From: JBFXCS01 sp050181915 | Lineage (GTDB): Bacteria; Actinomycetota; Thermoleophilia; Miltoncostaeales; Miltoncostaeaceae | NCBI GenBank assembly: GCA_050181915.1 | Contig: JBFXCS010000001.1 | Coordinates: forward strand, 1,178,001 to 1,242,000 | DNA: 64,000 nucleotides | Direction: 5' to 3' | Shown: positions 17,138 through 25,403 of the stretch, piece after piece | How positions within the stretch are numbered: the first letter of the stretch is position 1 | How the letters are laid out: each line of letters begins with the position of its first letter | The notes under the pieces: model-generated | Databases searched by the model: none | Seen by the model: the letters and a program-made list of their open reading frames with translations, nothing else | Told to the model about the DNA's origin: nothing | Position numbers and translations under genes: made by a program

Positions 17138-17680
17138 TCAGCTCGCGGCCAGCTCGAGGTGGGCCGCCAGCGCGACCGTGTTGCCCACGGCGAAGCCGCC
17201 GCCCGGCAGGGGCGCGTTCCAGTTCAGGCCGAACTCGGTGCGGTCGAAGGTGCCGGTCAGCTCGATGCCGATCTTCTGCACGTCGCCGAGGGTGACCGCC
17301 GGGCCGGCGATCGAGCCGGTCAGCTCGATCGGCTTGGTGACGCCCTTCAGGGCGAGGTCGCCGACGACGGTCAGGTTCTCGCCGTCGCGCGTCACGGAGG
17401 TCGAGGCGAAGGACACCTCGGGGTACTGCTCGGTGTCGAAGAAGTCCGGCGACTGCAGGTGGCCGGTGAGGTTGGGATCGTCGGTGACGACGCTGGTCAG
17501 GTCCCCGGTGCCCCGCAGCGTGCCCGTGCCGTCCTCGGCCACCGTCAGGGTGGCGGTGAAGGTGGGCAGGCTGCCGCGATAGGTGGCGACGACCATGTGC
17601 TTCACCGAGAAGTCCAGCGAGGAATGGACCGGGTCCGTCACCCAGGTGCCGACGGGGAGCTGCGTCGCGGTCGTGGTCAT
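17138..17680 (-). CDS. YceI-family lipocalin-like protein
   Basis: A 180-residue YceI protein, a beta-barrel that binds long polyprenoid or amide lipids. Typical segments are WVTDPVHSSLDFSVKHM near the start, DFFDTEQYPEVSF in the middle and RTEFGLNWNAPLPGGG near the end. No signal peptide is present, unlike periplasmic YceI of proteobacteria, so it is cytosolic. ATG at 17680 has a GGAGGCAGAG ribosome binding site. First gene of a two-gene operon with the FMN reductase. Confidence 0.9.
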   Translation of the reverse strand: MTTTATQLPVGTWVTDPVHSSLDFSVKHMVVATYRGSLPTFTATLTVAEDGTGTLRGTGDLTSVVTDDPNLTGHLQSPDFFDTEQYPEVSFASTSVTRDGENLTVVGDLALKGVTKPIELTGSIAGPAVTLGDVQKIGIELTGTFDRTEFGLNWNAPLPGGGFAVGNTVALAAHLELAAS

Positions 17681-17745
17681 CTCTGCCTCCGTGTGACTAA
17701 TATTGACACCGCAAGCAACCTAACGAGCAGTCATTGCGTCGTCAA

Positions 17746-18249
17746 GTGTTGACAGATCAACATAAGCTCGGCATCCGGGCGTGGGTGCGCCTGATCGGCG
17801 CGAGCTCGGCCCTGGGGCGGTGGATGAACGCCGAGCTGCAGCAGTCGCACGGCCTCACCGTCATGGACATGGAGACTCTCCGCCAGCTCTCCGAGGCCCC
17901 CGACGGGCGCATGCGGCGCACCGACCTGGCCCAGGCCGTCGGCCTCACCCCGTCCGGCATCACGCGCCTGCTCGACGGCCTCGAGGAGGCCGGGCTGGTG
18001 GGCAAGGCGCACTGCGCGTCGGACGGGCGGGTCTCCTACGCGGAGATCACCGGCGAGGGCGAGGAGAGGCTCGCCGACGCCACGATCACCCAGTCGCAGG
18101 CCCTCGAGGCGGTGCTCACCGAGAGGTACGGACCGGGCGAGATCGAGACCCTGGTCGATCTTCTCGGGCGCCTTCCCGGTGCGGGCGACCGCGCCCCCGG
18201 CTGCCCCGGCACGCACGCCGGAGGGCAGGGCGAGGTGTGCGAGCCGTAG
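17746..18249 (+). CDS. MarR-family transcriptional regulator
   Basis: A 167-residue MarR regulator, with helices around MDMETLRQLSEAPDGRMRRTDLAQ, recognition helix GLTPSGITRLLDGLEEAGLV and wing CASDGRVSYAEIT. It diverges from the yceI-reductase operon and is its probable repressor. The start is ambiguous: GTG at 17746 or TTG at 17749 (TTG at 17734 would add four residues). Both sit within a perfect palindrome, TGTTGA-CAGA-TCAACA, which is a likely operator. A TTGACA at 17704 could be the -35 of its promoter. Confidence 0.83.
   Translation: MLTDQHKLGIRAWVRLIGASSALGRWMNAELQQSHGLTVMDMETLRQLSEAPDGRMRRTDLAQAVGLTPSGITRLLDGLEEAGLVGKAHCASDGRVSYAEITGEGEERLADATITQSQALEAVLTERYGPGEIETLVDLLGRLPGAGDRAPGCPGTHAGGQGEVCEP
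17747..17762. promoter_or_regulatory. Palindromic operator at the marR start codon
   Basis: TGTTGA and TCAACA are exact inverted repeats separated by CAGA. The site covers the first codons of the marR gene and lies 67-82 bp upstream of the yceI start. A MarR dimer binding here would block its own initiation and could also hinder the divergent promoter. No binding data; inferred from symmetry and position. Confidence 0.6.
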
Positions 18250-18289
18250 CGACCGGGTACCCCTCGCCCAGGCGAGGAAAGGGGACCCC

Positions 18290-18706
18290 GTGAGCAATCG
18301 CGACCGCACGCCCCACGTCCGGCACCACCCGGCCCGGGCCCATCACCCGGAGGCGCGCGAGGAGACCGTCGCCCGCGCCGTGGCCGAGGCGGACGAGGCG
18401 CAGGAGCTCGACGCCCGCCTGGAGGGCGCCGACCCGACGACCCGCCGCGGCGTCAACCGGCGCGTCACGCGGCGCGCCGCCGCGATCGCCCTCGCCGGGG
18501 CCGTCGCCGGCGCCCTGATCGCCCTCGGGCTCGGGCTGACGTCCGACTCCCTGGGCGTCGACGGACCGCTCGCGATGGCCGGCTTCATGCTCATCCTGGC
18601 CTTCGCCGGGGCGATCATCGGCGGCGTCGTCGGCGCCCTGCTGCTGCTCGAGCGCGAGGACGGCCGCGTCGAGCGCCACGTCGAGCGCGTCACCGGCCGC
18701 AGGTAG
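18290..18706 (+). CDS. Small two-helix membrane protein
   Basis: A 138-residue protein of no recognised family. A His/Arg-rich, then acidic helical N-terminal half is followed by two membrane helices (AAAIALAGAVAGALIALGLGL and a second one around AGFMLILAFAGAIIGGVVGALLLL, quoted in part) and a charged C-terminus. GTG at 18290 has an AGGAAAGGGG ribosome binding site; the first three bases of this site belong to a 7-bp hairpin (18262-18277). The general layout recalls general-stress membrane proteins, but function is unknown. Confidence 0.65.
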   Translation: MSNRDRTPHVRHHPARAHHPEAREETVARAVAEADEAQELDARLEGADPTTRRGVNRRVTRRAAAIALAGAVAGALIALGLGLTSDSLGVDGPLAMAGFMLILAFAGAIIGGVVGALLLLEREDGRVERHVERVTGRR

Positions 18707-18732
18707 CCGCGGCGCGGGAGCCCCGCAGCCGG

Positions 18733-20565
18733 CTACGACGGAGCGGAGGCGCCCCGCCTGGCGCGCTTGGCGCGGGCGTTGGCCGACAGCTCCACCTTGC
18801 GCAGCCGCACGGCGGTCGGCGTCACCTCGACGCACTCGTCCTCGCGCACGAACTCGAGCGCCTGGTCGAGCGAGATGCGCCGGGGCGGCACCAGCCGCAC
18901 CAGCTCCTCCGCCGTCGAGGAGCGCATGTTGGTGAGCTTCTTCTCCTTGGTCGGGTTGACGTCGAGGTCGTCGCCGCGGCCGTTCTCGCCGATGATGGCG
19001 CCCTCGTAGACGTCCTCCCCGGGACCGACGAAGAGGGTGCCGCGCTCCTGCAGCGACAGCAGCGCGAAGCTCGTGGTGACGCCCGAGCGGTCGGCCACCA
19101 GGCTGCCCCGCGGACGCGGCCGGATCTCCCCCAGCCACGGGTCCCAGCGGTCGAAGACGTGGTGCAGCAGGCCGGTGCCGCGGGTCTCGGTGAGGAACTC
19201 GGTGCGGAAGCCCACCAGGCCGCGGGCGGGGACCAGGTACTCCATCCGCGCCCAGCCGGTGCCGTGGTTCACGATCTGCTCGAGGCGCCCCTTGCGCAGA
19301 GCGAGCAGCTGGGTGACGACGCCCAGGAACTCCTCGGGGATGTCGATCGAGGCCCGCTCGATGGGCTCGCACAGGGTGCCGTCCACCAGCCGGGTCAGCA
19401 CCTGGGGCTTGCCCACCGTGAGCTCGAAGCCCTCGCGGCGCATGGTCTCCACCAGCACCGCGAGCTGCAGCTCCCCGCGCCCCTGGACCTCCCAGGCGTC
19501 GGGGCGATCGGTGGGCGCGACGCGCAGCGACACGTTGCCCACCAGCTCCTGCTCCAGCCGGTCCAGCACCTGGCGGGCCGTCAGCCGGGTGCCGTCGCGG
19601 CCGGCCAGCGGCGAGGTGTTGATGCCCAGGGTGAGCGACAGGCTGGGCTCGTCGACGGCGATCACGGGCAGCGGCCGCGGGTCGTCCGGATCGGCGAGGG
19701 TCTCGCCGATCGTGACGTCGGGGATGCCGGCCACGGCGACGATCTCGCCGGCCTGCGCCTCCTCGGCCGGCACGCGGTCGAGCGCCTCCGTCACGTAGAG
19801 CTCCGTGATCCTCGCCGGGCGCACCGTTCCGTCGGCGCGGCACCAGGCGACGCTCTGCCCGGCGCGCAGCGTGCCCTCGTGGATGCGGCAGATGGCCAGC
19901 CGGCCCACGTAGCTCGAGGCGGCGAGGTTCGTGACCAGCGCCTGCAGCGGCGCGCCCTCCGTGCGCCGCGGCGGCGGGATGTGGTCGCGCAGCACCTCGA
20001 ACAGCGGCTCGAGGTCGGTGCCGCGGTCCTCGGTGGTCAGCGACGCCAGCCCCTGCTTCGCCACGCAGTAGACGATGGGGAACTCGATCTGCGACTCGTC
20101 GGCCTCGAGGTCGATGAAGAGCTCGTACACCTCGTCCACCACCTCGGCGACGCGGGCGTCCGGGCGGTCGACCTTGTTGACCACCAGCACCACCGGCAGC
20201 CGCGCCGCGAGGGCCTTGCGCAGCACGAACCGGGTCTGCGGCAGGGGGCCCTCCGAGGCGTCCACCAGCAGCAGCACGCCGTCCACCATGTGCAGCCCGC
20301 GCTCCACCTCGCCGCCGAAGTCGGCGTGGCCCGGCGTGTCGACGATGTTGACCTTGATCCCGCCGTGCCGCACGGCGGTGTTCTTGGCGAGGATCGTGAT
20401 GCCCTTCTCGCGCTCCAGGTCCATGGAGTCCATGACCCGGGTCGCCACGTCCTGGTTGTCGCGGAAGGCGCCCGACTGCCACAGCATCGCGTCGACCAGG
20501 GTCGTCTTCCCGTGGTCCACGTGGGCGACGATGGCGACGTTCCTGATGTCCTCGCGCGCGCTCAC
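18733..20565 (-). CDS. typA: GTP-binding translation/stress factor TypA (BipA)
   Basis: A 610-residue translational GTPase. G1 is AHVDHGKTT, the switch I region ends with EREKGITI, G3 is DTPGHADFGGEV, and G4 is NKVDRPDA. EF-G-like domains III and V follow, then the BipA-specific C-terminal domain (KKLTNMRSS at its start). It binds 70S ribosomes and helps assembly and growth under stress or low temperature. The start is a GTG at 20565. The C-terminus is basic and Arg/Lys-rich, as usual for ribosome binding. Confidence 0.95.
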   Translation of the reverse strand: MSAREDIRNVAIVAHVDHGKTTLVDAMLWQSGAFRDNQDVATRVMDSMDLEREKGITILAKNTAVRHGGIKVNIVDTPGHADFGGEVERGLHMVDGVLLLVDASEGPLPQTRFVLRKALAARLPVVLVVNKVDRPDARVAEVVDEVYELFIDLEADESQIEFPIVYCVAKQGLASLTTEDRGTDLEPLFEVLRDHIPPPRRTEGAPLQALVTNLAASSYVGRLAICRIHEGTLRAGQSVAWCRADGTVRPARITELYVTEALDRVPAEEAQAGEIVAVAGIPDVTIGETLADPDDPRPLPVIAVDEPSLSLTLGINTSPLAGRDGTRLTARQVLDRLEQELVGNVSLRVAPTDRPDAWEVQGRGELQLAVLVETMRREGFELTVGKPQVLTRLVDGTLCEPIERASIDIPEEFLGVVTQLLALRKGRLEQIVNHGTGWARMEYLVPARGLVGFRTEFLTETRGTGLLHHVFDRWDPWLGEIRPRPRGSLVADRSGVTTSFALLSLQERGTLFVGPGEDVYEGAIIGENGRGDDLDVNPTKEKKLTNMRSSTAEELVRLVPPRRISLDQALEFVREDECVEVTPTAVRLRKVELSANARAKRARRGASAPS

Positions 20566-20593
20566 GCGAGGACGGTCCTGCGGACCGCTGCGG

Positions 20594-20887
20594 TCAGATC
20601 GCCCGCCGCTCTTCCTGGACGACGGCGACCAGCCGGCCGCCCGCCTCGTCGATCCGGCCGCCCGCGATGAGCAGGCCGAGCGCGGTATCGAGGTCGCGCC
20701 GGGCCACGTGCTCCACGCCCACCCCGAGCCGCTCCGCCACCGCGGCGCGGAGGGCCGGCGGCGCGATGCCCTCCGGGGTCTCGCCGACCGCCGCCTCGAT
20801 CGTCTCCAGGACGTCGTGGACGCCGGGCGTCGCGTCCTCGCCCACCGCCCGCAGGCGCCGTCCCTGTCCGTTACCCGCAGCGTGCAT
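20594..20887 (-). CDS. Small conserved hypothetical protein downstream of a LexA-type box
   Basis: A 97-residue helical protein with a segment APPALRAAVAERLGVGVEHV followed by LLIAGGRIDEAGGRLVAV, which reads like a small winged-helix domain (helices then a beta hairpin). No family is recognised. The ATG at 20887 is favoured over ATG 20902 because AAAGG lies 7-8 nt before it. A CGAAC-N4-GTTCG palindrome lies 51 bp upstream. It precedes typA by 28 bp on the same strand, so both may be co-transcribed. Confidence 0.6.
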   Translation of the reverse strand: MHAAGNGQGRRLRAVGEDATPGVHDVLETIEAAVGETPEGIAPPALRAAVAERLGVGVEHVARRDLDTALGLLIAGGRIDEAGGRLVAVVQEERRAI

Positions 20888-20937
20888 CGATCTGCCTTTC
20901 ATGGTCCGTGGGGCCGGACGGCCGCCGGCCCGGGGTA

Positions 20938-20951
20938 CGAACACATGTTCG
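20938..20951. promoter_or_regulatory. LexA (SOS) box candidate
   Basis: CGAAC-ACAT-GTTCG matches the core of the Gram-positive/actinobacterial SOS box, GAAC-N4-GTTC, with one extra symmetric C/G pair. It lies 51 bp upstream of the small minus-strand gene and 166 bp upstream of the propeller gene. The minus-strand gene is the likelier target because of distance. Confidence 0.55.
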
Positions 20952-21116
20952 CCGGCCGTCGCGGGTCTCCTCCCCGGCGGGGAACTGTAGACCACTCGAC
21001 GGCCGGCGGCCGTGTCGCGGGCACGACAGATGCCGCGTCGCGATGCCGATGGAGATGCACGCGACCCGCCGCGACGATGACGGGGCAGGGTCAACCAACC
21101 GCCGGAGGTCACCGCC

Positions 21117-23138
21117 ATGACGCGCCACCATCGCCCCGTCCTCGACCTACGGGGGTTGCCCCGCGCGCGCGCCGTGGTGGATGGTGCCCGCGTGAAGCGC
21201 ACCTCCATCCTGGCCGGCGGCCTCGCGGTCGCGGCCGTCCTCGCCGCCGCGGCCTCCGCCGCGCCCGGCGACACGACCGTTCTCTCGCTCGACCAGAACG
21301 GGCAGCAGAAACCGGCTGCGGTCGAGGCGGCCGTCGCATCGGCGAACGGCCGGTTCGTCGCCTTCGCCTCGGCCGGCGAGTTCACCGGGACCTCCACGGG
21401 CGGCAAGACGCAGATCTTCGTGCGCGACCGTCAGTCCGGCACCACGGTGCTGGCGTCGAGCAACTCCGCCGGCTCGCCCGCGAACGACAACGTGGACGGC
21501 GACGACGGCGTCGGCAACATCCAGTTCGCCGTCTCCGGCGACGGCCGCTACGTGGTCTTCGCGTCGACGGCGACGAACCTGACGGGGGCCGACACCGACG
21601 CCGGCAAGGACGTCTTCCGCAAGGACCTCGCCACGGGGGAGGTCACCCTCGTCTCGGCGAACTCGGCCGGGCAGAAGGCGAACGCGGGCGTGCTGGGCGA
21701 CCCCGACGTCTCCTACGACGGCACCCGGGTGGCCTTCGGCAGCGGCCAGGCGACCAACCTGTTCCCCGCCGACGGCAACGCCGCCTCCGACGTCGTCGTG
21801 CGCGACATCGCGGCCGGGACCACGACCCTCGCGTCCGTCAGCAACGGGGGCGAGCAGGCGAACAACACCGCCGAGCGCCCCGCCATCTCGGCCGACGGCG
21901 GGCTCGTCGTCTTCACCGCGGTCAGCAACGCGGGCACGCCGACCAACCTCGTGCCCGGCGGGGGCGCCGCGAACATGACCATCGTGCGCGACCTGGCCGC
22001 CGGCACGACGACCGCGGCGAGCGACCCGACCGCCGCGGACGGCTCGAACTTCCCCGACATCTCGGGCGACGGCCGCTACGTGATCTTCGAGAGCGGCTTC
22101 AAGTACGACGCCGTCAACGACACCAACCTCGCGAACGACATCTACCGGCGCGACATGCGGACCGGCGCGATCACGCTCGTCTCGGCCAAGGACGGCTCGG
22201 ACACGGCCGGCAACGGCGCCAGCCAGCGCGGCGCCGTCTCGGCCGACGGGTCGCGCGTCGTCTACACGTCGCAGTCGACGGACGTCTCGGGCGTCGACAC
22301 GCTGAACTTCGACGACGTCTACGTGCGCGACATCGGGGCCCGCACGACATCGGTGGCGAGCACCGCGTCCGGCGGCATGGCCAAGTCGGCGACGAACGGC
22401 GCGACGAAGGGCGCGATCGCCGGCGACGGCTCGCTGGTGCCGTTCATCTTCGACGACGCCGGGTCGGCGGTGAAGCTCGTCGCGACGGACGCGAACAACC
22501 AGCCCGACGCGCTGGGCAAGGAGCTGGCGCCCACCGACACGACGGGCCCGTCGCTCACCGGGCTCTCGGCGGCGCTCAGCGGCAGCGCCGTCACGGTGAC
22601 CGGCGCCGTCGCCGACCCCTCGGGCGTCGGCGCGCTCACGGTCAACGGCGCGGCCGTCCGCCCGGACGCCGCCGGCCGCTTCACCGCCACCTTCGCCGGG
22701 GCGCCCAACACGACCGTGACGGTCGCGGCGGCAGACGGGGCGGGCAACGTGACGACGGCCGCGCCGCCGCTCGCGGTGCCGACGACCCCGACCGTGCTGC
22801 GCAAGCCGCGGGCCACGGTGTTCACCGCCAAGGTCGTCAAGCGCAAGATCCAGGTGCGGGTGCGCGTCAGCGCGACCTCGCAGGCGACCTTCCGCGTGCA
22901 GCGCCGCGTCGTGAAGGTGTTCAAGAAGGCGCCGAAGAGGCGAGTCGTCTTCCGCGGCGTGGGCCGTCCGACGGTGAAGAGCCTCACGCCCGGCGGTACC
23001 CGCTCGATCGCCCTGACGCTGCCGAAGGTGAACGCGAGGTTCCGCTACGTGCTGCGCGTCACGCTGCGCAACGCCGAGGGCTCGACCACCCGCATCGTCA
23101 CCCTGAAGCTGCCGAAGCCGGCCCCGAAGCGCCGCTAG
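21117..23138 (+). CDS. Secreted TolB/WD40-like beta-propeller protein with Ig-like C-terminus
   Basis: A 673-residue secreted protein. An N-terminal signal segment (AGGLAVAAVLAAAASAAPG) is followed by six or so repeats of the form SGDGRYVVFAS...D-(I/V)-(F/Y)-R-D-...-T-(T/V)-LVS, the WD40-like/TolB propeller pattern, then a domain GLSAALSGSAVTVTGAVADPSGVG resembling bacterial Ig-like folds, and a basic Lys/Arg-rich tail. The ATG at 21117 has a strong GGAGGT site 7 nt away, but gives an unusually long n-region; the GTG at 21192 gives a more standard signal peptide. Function unknown; ligand binding at the cell surface is likely. Confidence 0.78.
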   Translation: MTRHHRPVLDLRGLPRARAVVDGARVKRTSILAGGLAVAAVLAAAASAAPGDTTVLSLDQNGQQKPAAVEAAVASANGRFVAFASAGEFTGTSTGGKTQIFVRDRQSGTTVLASSNSAGSPANDNVDGDDGVGNIQFAVSGDGRYVVFASTATNLTGADTDAGKDVFRKDLATGEVTLVSANSAGQKANAGVLGDPDVSYDGTRVAFGSGQATNLFPADGNAASDVVVRDIAAGTTTLASVSNGGEQANNTAERPAISADGGLVVFTAVSNAGTPTNLVPGGGAANMTIVRDLAAGTTTAASDPTAADGSNFPDISGDGRYVIFESGFKYDAVNDTNLANDIYRRDMRTGAITLVSAKDGSDTAGNGASQRGAVSADGSRVVYTSQSTDVSGVDTLNFDDVYVRDIGARTTSVASTASGGMAKSATNGATKGAIAGDGSLVPFIFDDAGSAVKLVATDANNQPDALGKELAPTDTTGPSLTGLSAALSGSAVTVTGAVADPSGVGALTVNGAAVRPDAAGRFTATFAGAPNTTVTVAAADGAGNVTTAAPPLAVPTTPTVLRKPRATVFTAKVVKRKIQVRVRVSATSQATFRVQRRVVKVFKKAPKRRVVFRGVGRPTVKSLTPGGTRSIALTLPKVNARFRYVLRVTLRNAEGSTTRIVTLKLPKPAPKRR

Positions 23139-23664
23139 GCGGGCCCCCGCCCTGCCGCCTCCCCGGCCCCGCCGGGGGGCGCGGCGGATGCGGCGGGCGC
23201 GGGGGCGGCGGAGATCCCGCCAGGGCGGCGCCGACGCGGTCGAGCGCCTCGGCCAGGGCGCGCGCCTCGTGGGGCGCGAGCGCGCCCACGAGCTCCTCCA
23301 GGCGCGCGGCGATCGCCGCGTCCGCCGCTCCCAGGGCCGTGCGCCCCGCGGCGGTCAGCGCCAGCGGCTGACGGCGCCGGTCGTCCTCGCCGCGGCCCCG
23401 CTCGACGAGGCCCGCCGCCCCCAGGGCGGCGATCAGCTGAGAGACGGCGGCCGGCGTCACCCCGGCGCGGCGCGCCAGCTCGGCGCCGGTCGCGTCGCCC
23501 GCGGCGATCGCCGTGAGGACGCCGTGCTGGGCGGGCGTCAGCCCCGGGTCGCCCGCCGCCAGCACGCGCTCGATCCAGCGCGAGAGCGGGGTCGCCACCC
23601 GGCCGAGGGCCGCCGCGGCGGCGGCTCGCTCGGCGGGTCCGGGGCGGGGTGGTCGTGGCGGCAT
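23098..23664 (-). CDS. MarR-family transcriptional regulator
   Basis: A 188-residue MarR protein: PAQHGVLTAIAAGDATGAELARRAG, recognition helix VTPAAVSQLIAALGAAGLV and wing GEDDRRRQPLALT. The last 40 residues are a Pro/Gly-rich low-complexity tail that overlaps the end of the convergent propeller gene by 41 bp. It is divergent, with 27 bp between the start codons, from an anion-permease gene and is its probable regulator. Confidence 0.82.
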   Translation of the reverse strand: MPPRPPRPGPAERAAAAAALGRVATPLSRWIERVLAAGDPGLTPAQHGVLTAIAAGDATGAELARRAGVTPAAVSQLIAALGAAGLVERGRGEDDRRRQPLALTAAGRTALGAADAAIAARLEELVGALAPHEARALAEALDRVGAALAGSPPPPRPPHPPRPPAGPGRRQGGGPPSGASGPASAASG

Positions 23665-23667
23665 ATT

Positions 23668-23683
23668 GTTTAGATTGCTTAAC
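23668..23683. promoter_or_regulatory. Operator-like inverted repeat between marR and permease
   Basis: GTTTAG-ATTG-CTTAAC is an inverted repeat with one mismatch, in an AT-rich island filling the 27-bp gap between the two divergent starts. Its position fits a MarR operator controlling both genes. Confidence 0.45.
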
Positions 23684-23691
23684 TGTGAAGC

Positions 23692-24879
23692 ATGCTTGCG
23701 CTCCAGACGATACTCGCCGCCGCCTGCGTCCTCGCCGTGGCCTCCGGACCCACCCGCACCGGGACGGTCGCGTCCTGCACGGTCTGCGCCGCGGCCGAGG
23801 TCGCCCTCGGCATCGTCCCGGCGGCGGTCGCGCGGGCGGCGGCGGTCGCGGCGCTGCCCCTGGTGCCGTTCCTCGCCGCGGCCGTGTGGCTGGGGCTGCT
23901 GGCCGAGCACGCCGGCCTCGATCGGCGCATCGCCGCGGCCCTGGCACGGGCCGCCCGCGGCTCCGCCGCCGCCCTCTACGCCCTCGTGGTCGCGCTGTCG
24001 GTCGCCCTCACGGCGACGGTGTCGCTGGACGGCGCCGCGGTGCTGGCGATCCCGGTGTCGCTGGCCCTCGCCCGCCGCGCGCCCTGGCTGCGGCGGCCGC
24101 TGGTGCTGGGCACCGTGGCCGCGGTCAACGCGTCATCGCTGGTCGCGCCCCAGGCCAACCCGGCCAACATAGTGGTGATGGAGCGCGCCGGCATCGGCCC
24201 GGGCGCCTTCTCGGCGCGCTACGCGCTGCCCGCGCTGGCCGCGACGGCGCTGTGCGCCGGGGCGGTGGCGATCACGGGCAGGCGCCGTCTGAGCCGCGGC
24301 ACGGGGCCGGCGCCGCCGCGGCCGGGCCGCTGGTCGGCCGACGAGCGCGCCGCCGCGCTCGCCCTGGCGGCGGCCGGCGCGGGGGGAGTCGCCGCCCCCT
24401 GGATCGGGATGCCCGCCTGGTGGCCGGTGTGCATCGCGGCGGCGGCCCTCCTGATCGCCCGCGCGCTGACCTCCCGGCGCGGACCGTGGCCGCTGCCGCC
24501 GATGCGGATCTGCCTCGTGGTGGCGGCGCTCGCGATCGTGGCCGGAGCGCCCCTCTCGGCCCTCGGCGGAGCCCCTCCCGCGACATCCCTCATCGCCCTG
24601 CTCGCGCTCGCCCTCGCGACGGCGGTCCTCGCCTCCCTCGCCGGCAACCTGCCGGCCGGCGCGGTGCTCGGAGGCGTCGCCGCGGCCGGGCCGGGCGCCG
24701 CGGGGGCGGCCCTCGCCGGCCTGTCGTGCGGCGCCCTCGCCACCCCCCACGGCTCGGTGGCCACGCTCATCGCGCTCGAGCGCGCGGGCGGCGGTGAGCG
24801 GGCCGGCCACATGCGGCTGTGGCCTCCGATCGCGCTGGCCGGGGTCGCCGTGGCGACGACGGTGGCCTGGGCGGTCTGA
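23692..24879 (+). CDS. ArsB/SLC13-like anion permease
   Basis: A 395-residue protein with about ten hydrophobic helices. The two inverted halves of the ion-transporter superfamily can be recognised: VSLDGAAVLAIPVSLALA with VAPQANPANIVVMERAG in the first half, and SLAGNLPAGAVLGG with LSCGALATPHGSVATLIALERAG in the second, matching the D-G-A-A/N-P-x-N and N-L-P motifs of ArsB-type transporters. Substrate is unknown; arsenite is possible but no ars genes are near. ATG at 23692 begins 27 bp from the divergent marR. Confidence 0.75.
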   Translation: MLALQTILAAACVLAVASGPTRTGTVASCTVCAAAEVALGIVPAAVARAAAVAALPLVPFLAAAVWLGLLAEHAGLDRRIAAALARAARGSAAALYALVVALSVALTATVSLDGAAVLAIPVSLALARRAPWLRRPLVLGTVAAVNASSLVAPQANPANIVVMERAGIGPGAFSARYALPALAATALCAGAVAITGRRRLSRGTGPAPPRPGRWSADERAAALALAAAGAGGVAAPWIGMPAWWPVCIAAAALLIARALTSRRGPWPLPPMRICLVVAALAIVAGAPLSALGGAPPATSLIALLALALATAVLASLAGNLPAGAVLGGVAAAGPGAAGAALAGLSCGALATPHGSVATLIALERAGGGERAGHMRLWPPIALAGVAVATTVAWAV

Positions 24880-24921
24880 CCGCCGGCCCCGGAGGCGCCC
24901 TCCGGCCCATCGCGCTATCAT

Positions 24922-24935
24922 TTGCCTATCGGCAA
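24922..24935. promoter_or_regulatory. Palindrome upstream of second marR
   Basis: TTGCC-TATC-GGCAA is a perfect inverted repeat 7 bp before the ATG at 24942 and 25 bp before the ATG at 24960, embedded in an AT-rich stretch. It is a plausible autoregulatory operator of the following MarR gene. Confidence 0.5.
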
Positions 24936-24941
24936 TCAAAT

Positions 24942-25403
24942 ATGAGGAGCGCCCGGGCCATGCCCGCGACACGAGTCGATGAGGACACGATCATCCGCCT
25001 TCGCAGCGCCCTGGTGCGCATCGGCCGGCGGCTGCGCTCGACCAGCGCCGAGGAGGACCTCACCCCCACCCAGTCGGGGGTGCTGGCCACGCTCGTGATC
25101 CGCGGCCCCCTGCGGGCCGGCGACCTGGCCGAGGCGGAGGGCATCAACCCCACCATGCTGTCGCGGGTCCTCGGGCACCTGGACGGCCGGGGGCTCATCG
25201 AGCGCGAGCCCGACCCCGACGACGGCCGCTGCACCCGCGTCGCCGCCGCGCCGGACGGCGCCGCGCTGGTGGCGCGCCTGCGCGAGCGGCGCGCCGCGGT
25301 GCTGCACGCCCGCCTGCAGCGGATGCCCGCCGACCGCCTCGCGGCGCTGCTGGCGGCCCTGCCGGCGCTCGAGGACCTCGCGCGGGAGGAGGACCCCCGC
25401 TGA
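24942..25403 (+). CDS. MarR-family transcriptional regulator
   Basis: A 153-residue MarR protein with LTPTQSGVLATLVIRGPLRAGDLAEAE, recognition helix GINPTMLSRVLGHLDGRGLI and wing EPDPDDGRCTRVAAAPDG. The next gene starts on its stop codon, so it forms an operon with the MFS transporter and probably regulates it. ATG at 24942 or 24960 (the latter after AGGAG) may be used. Confidence 0.83.
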   Translation: MRSARAMPATRVDEDTIIRLRSALVRIGRRLRSTSAEEDLTPTQSGVLATLVIRGPLRAGDLAEAEGINPTMLSRVLGHLDGRGLIEREPDPDDGRCTRVAAAPDGAALVARLRERRAAVLHARLQRMPADRLAALLAALPALEDLAREEDPR

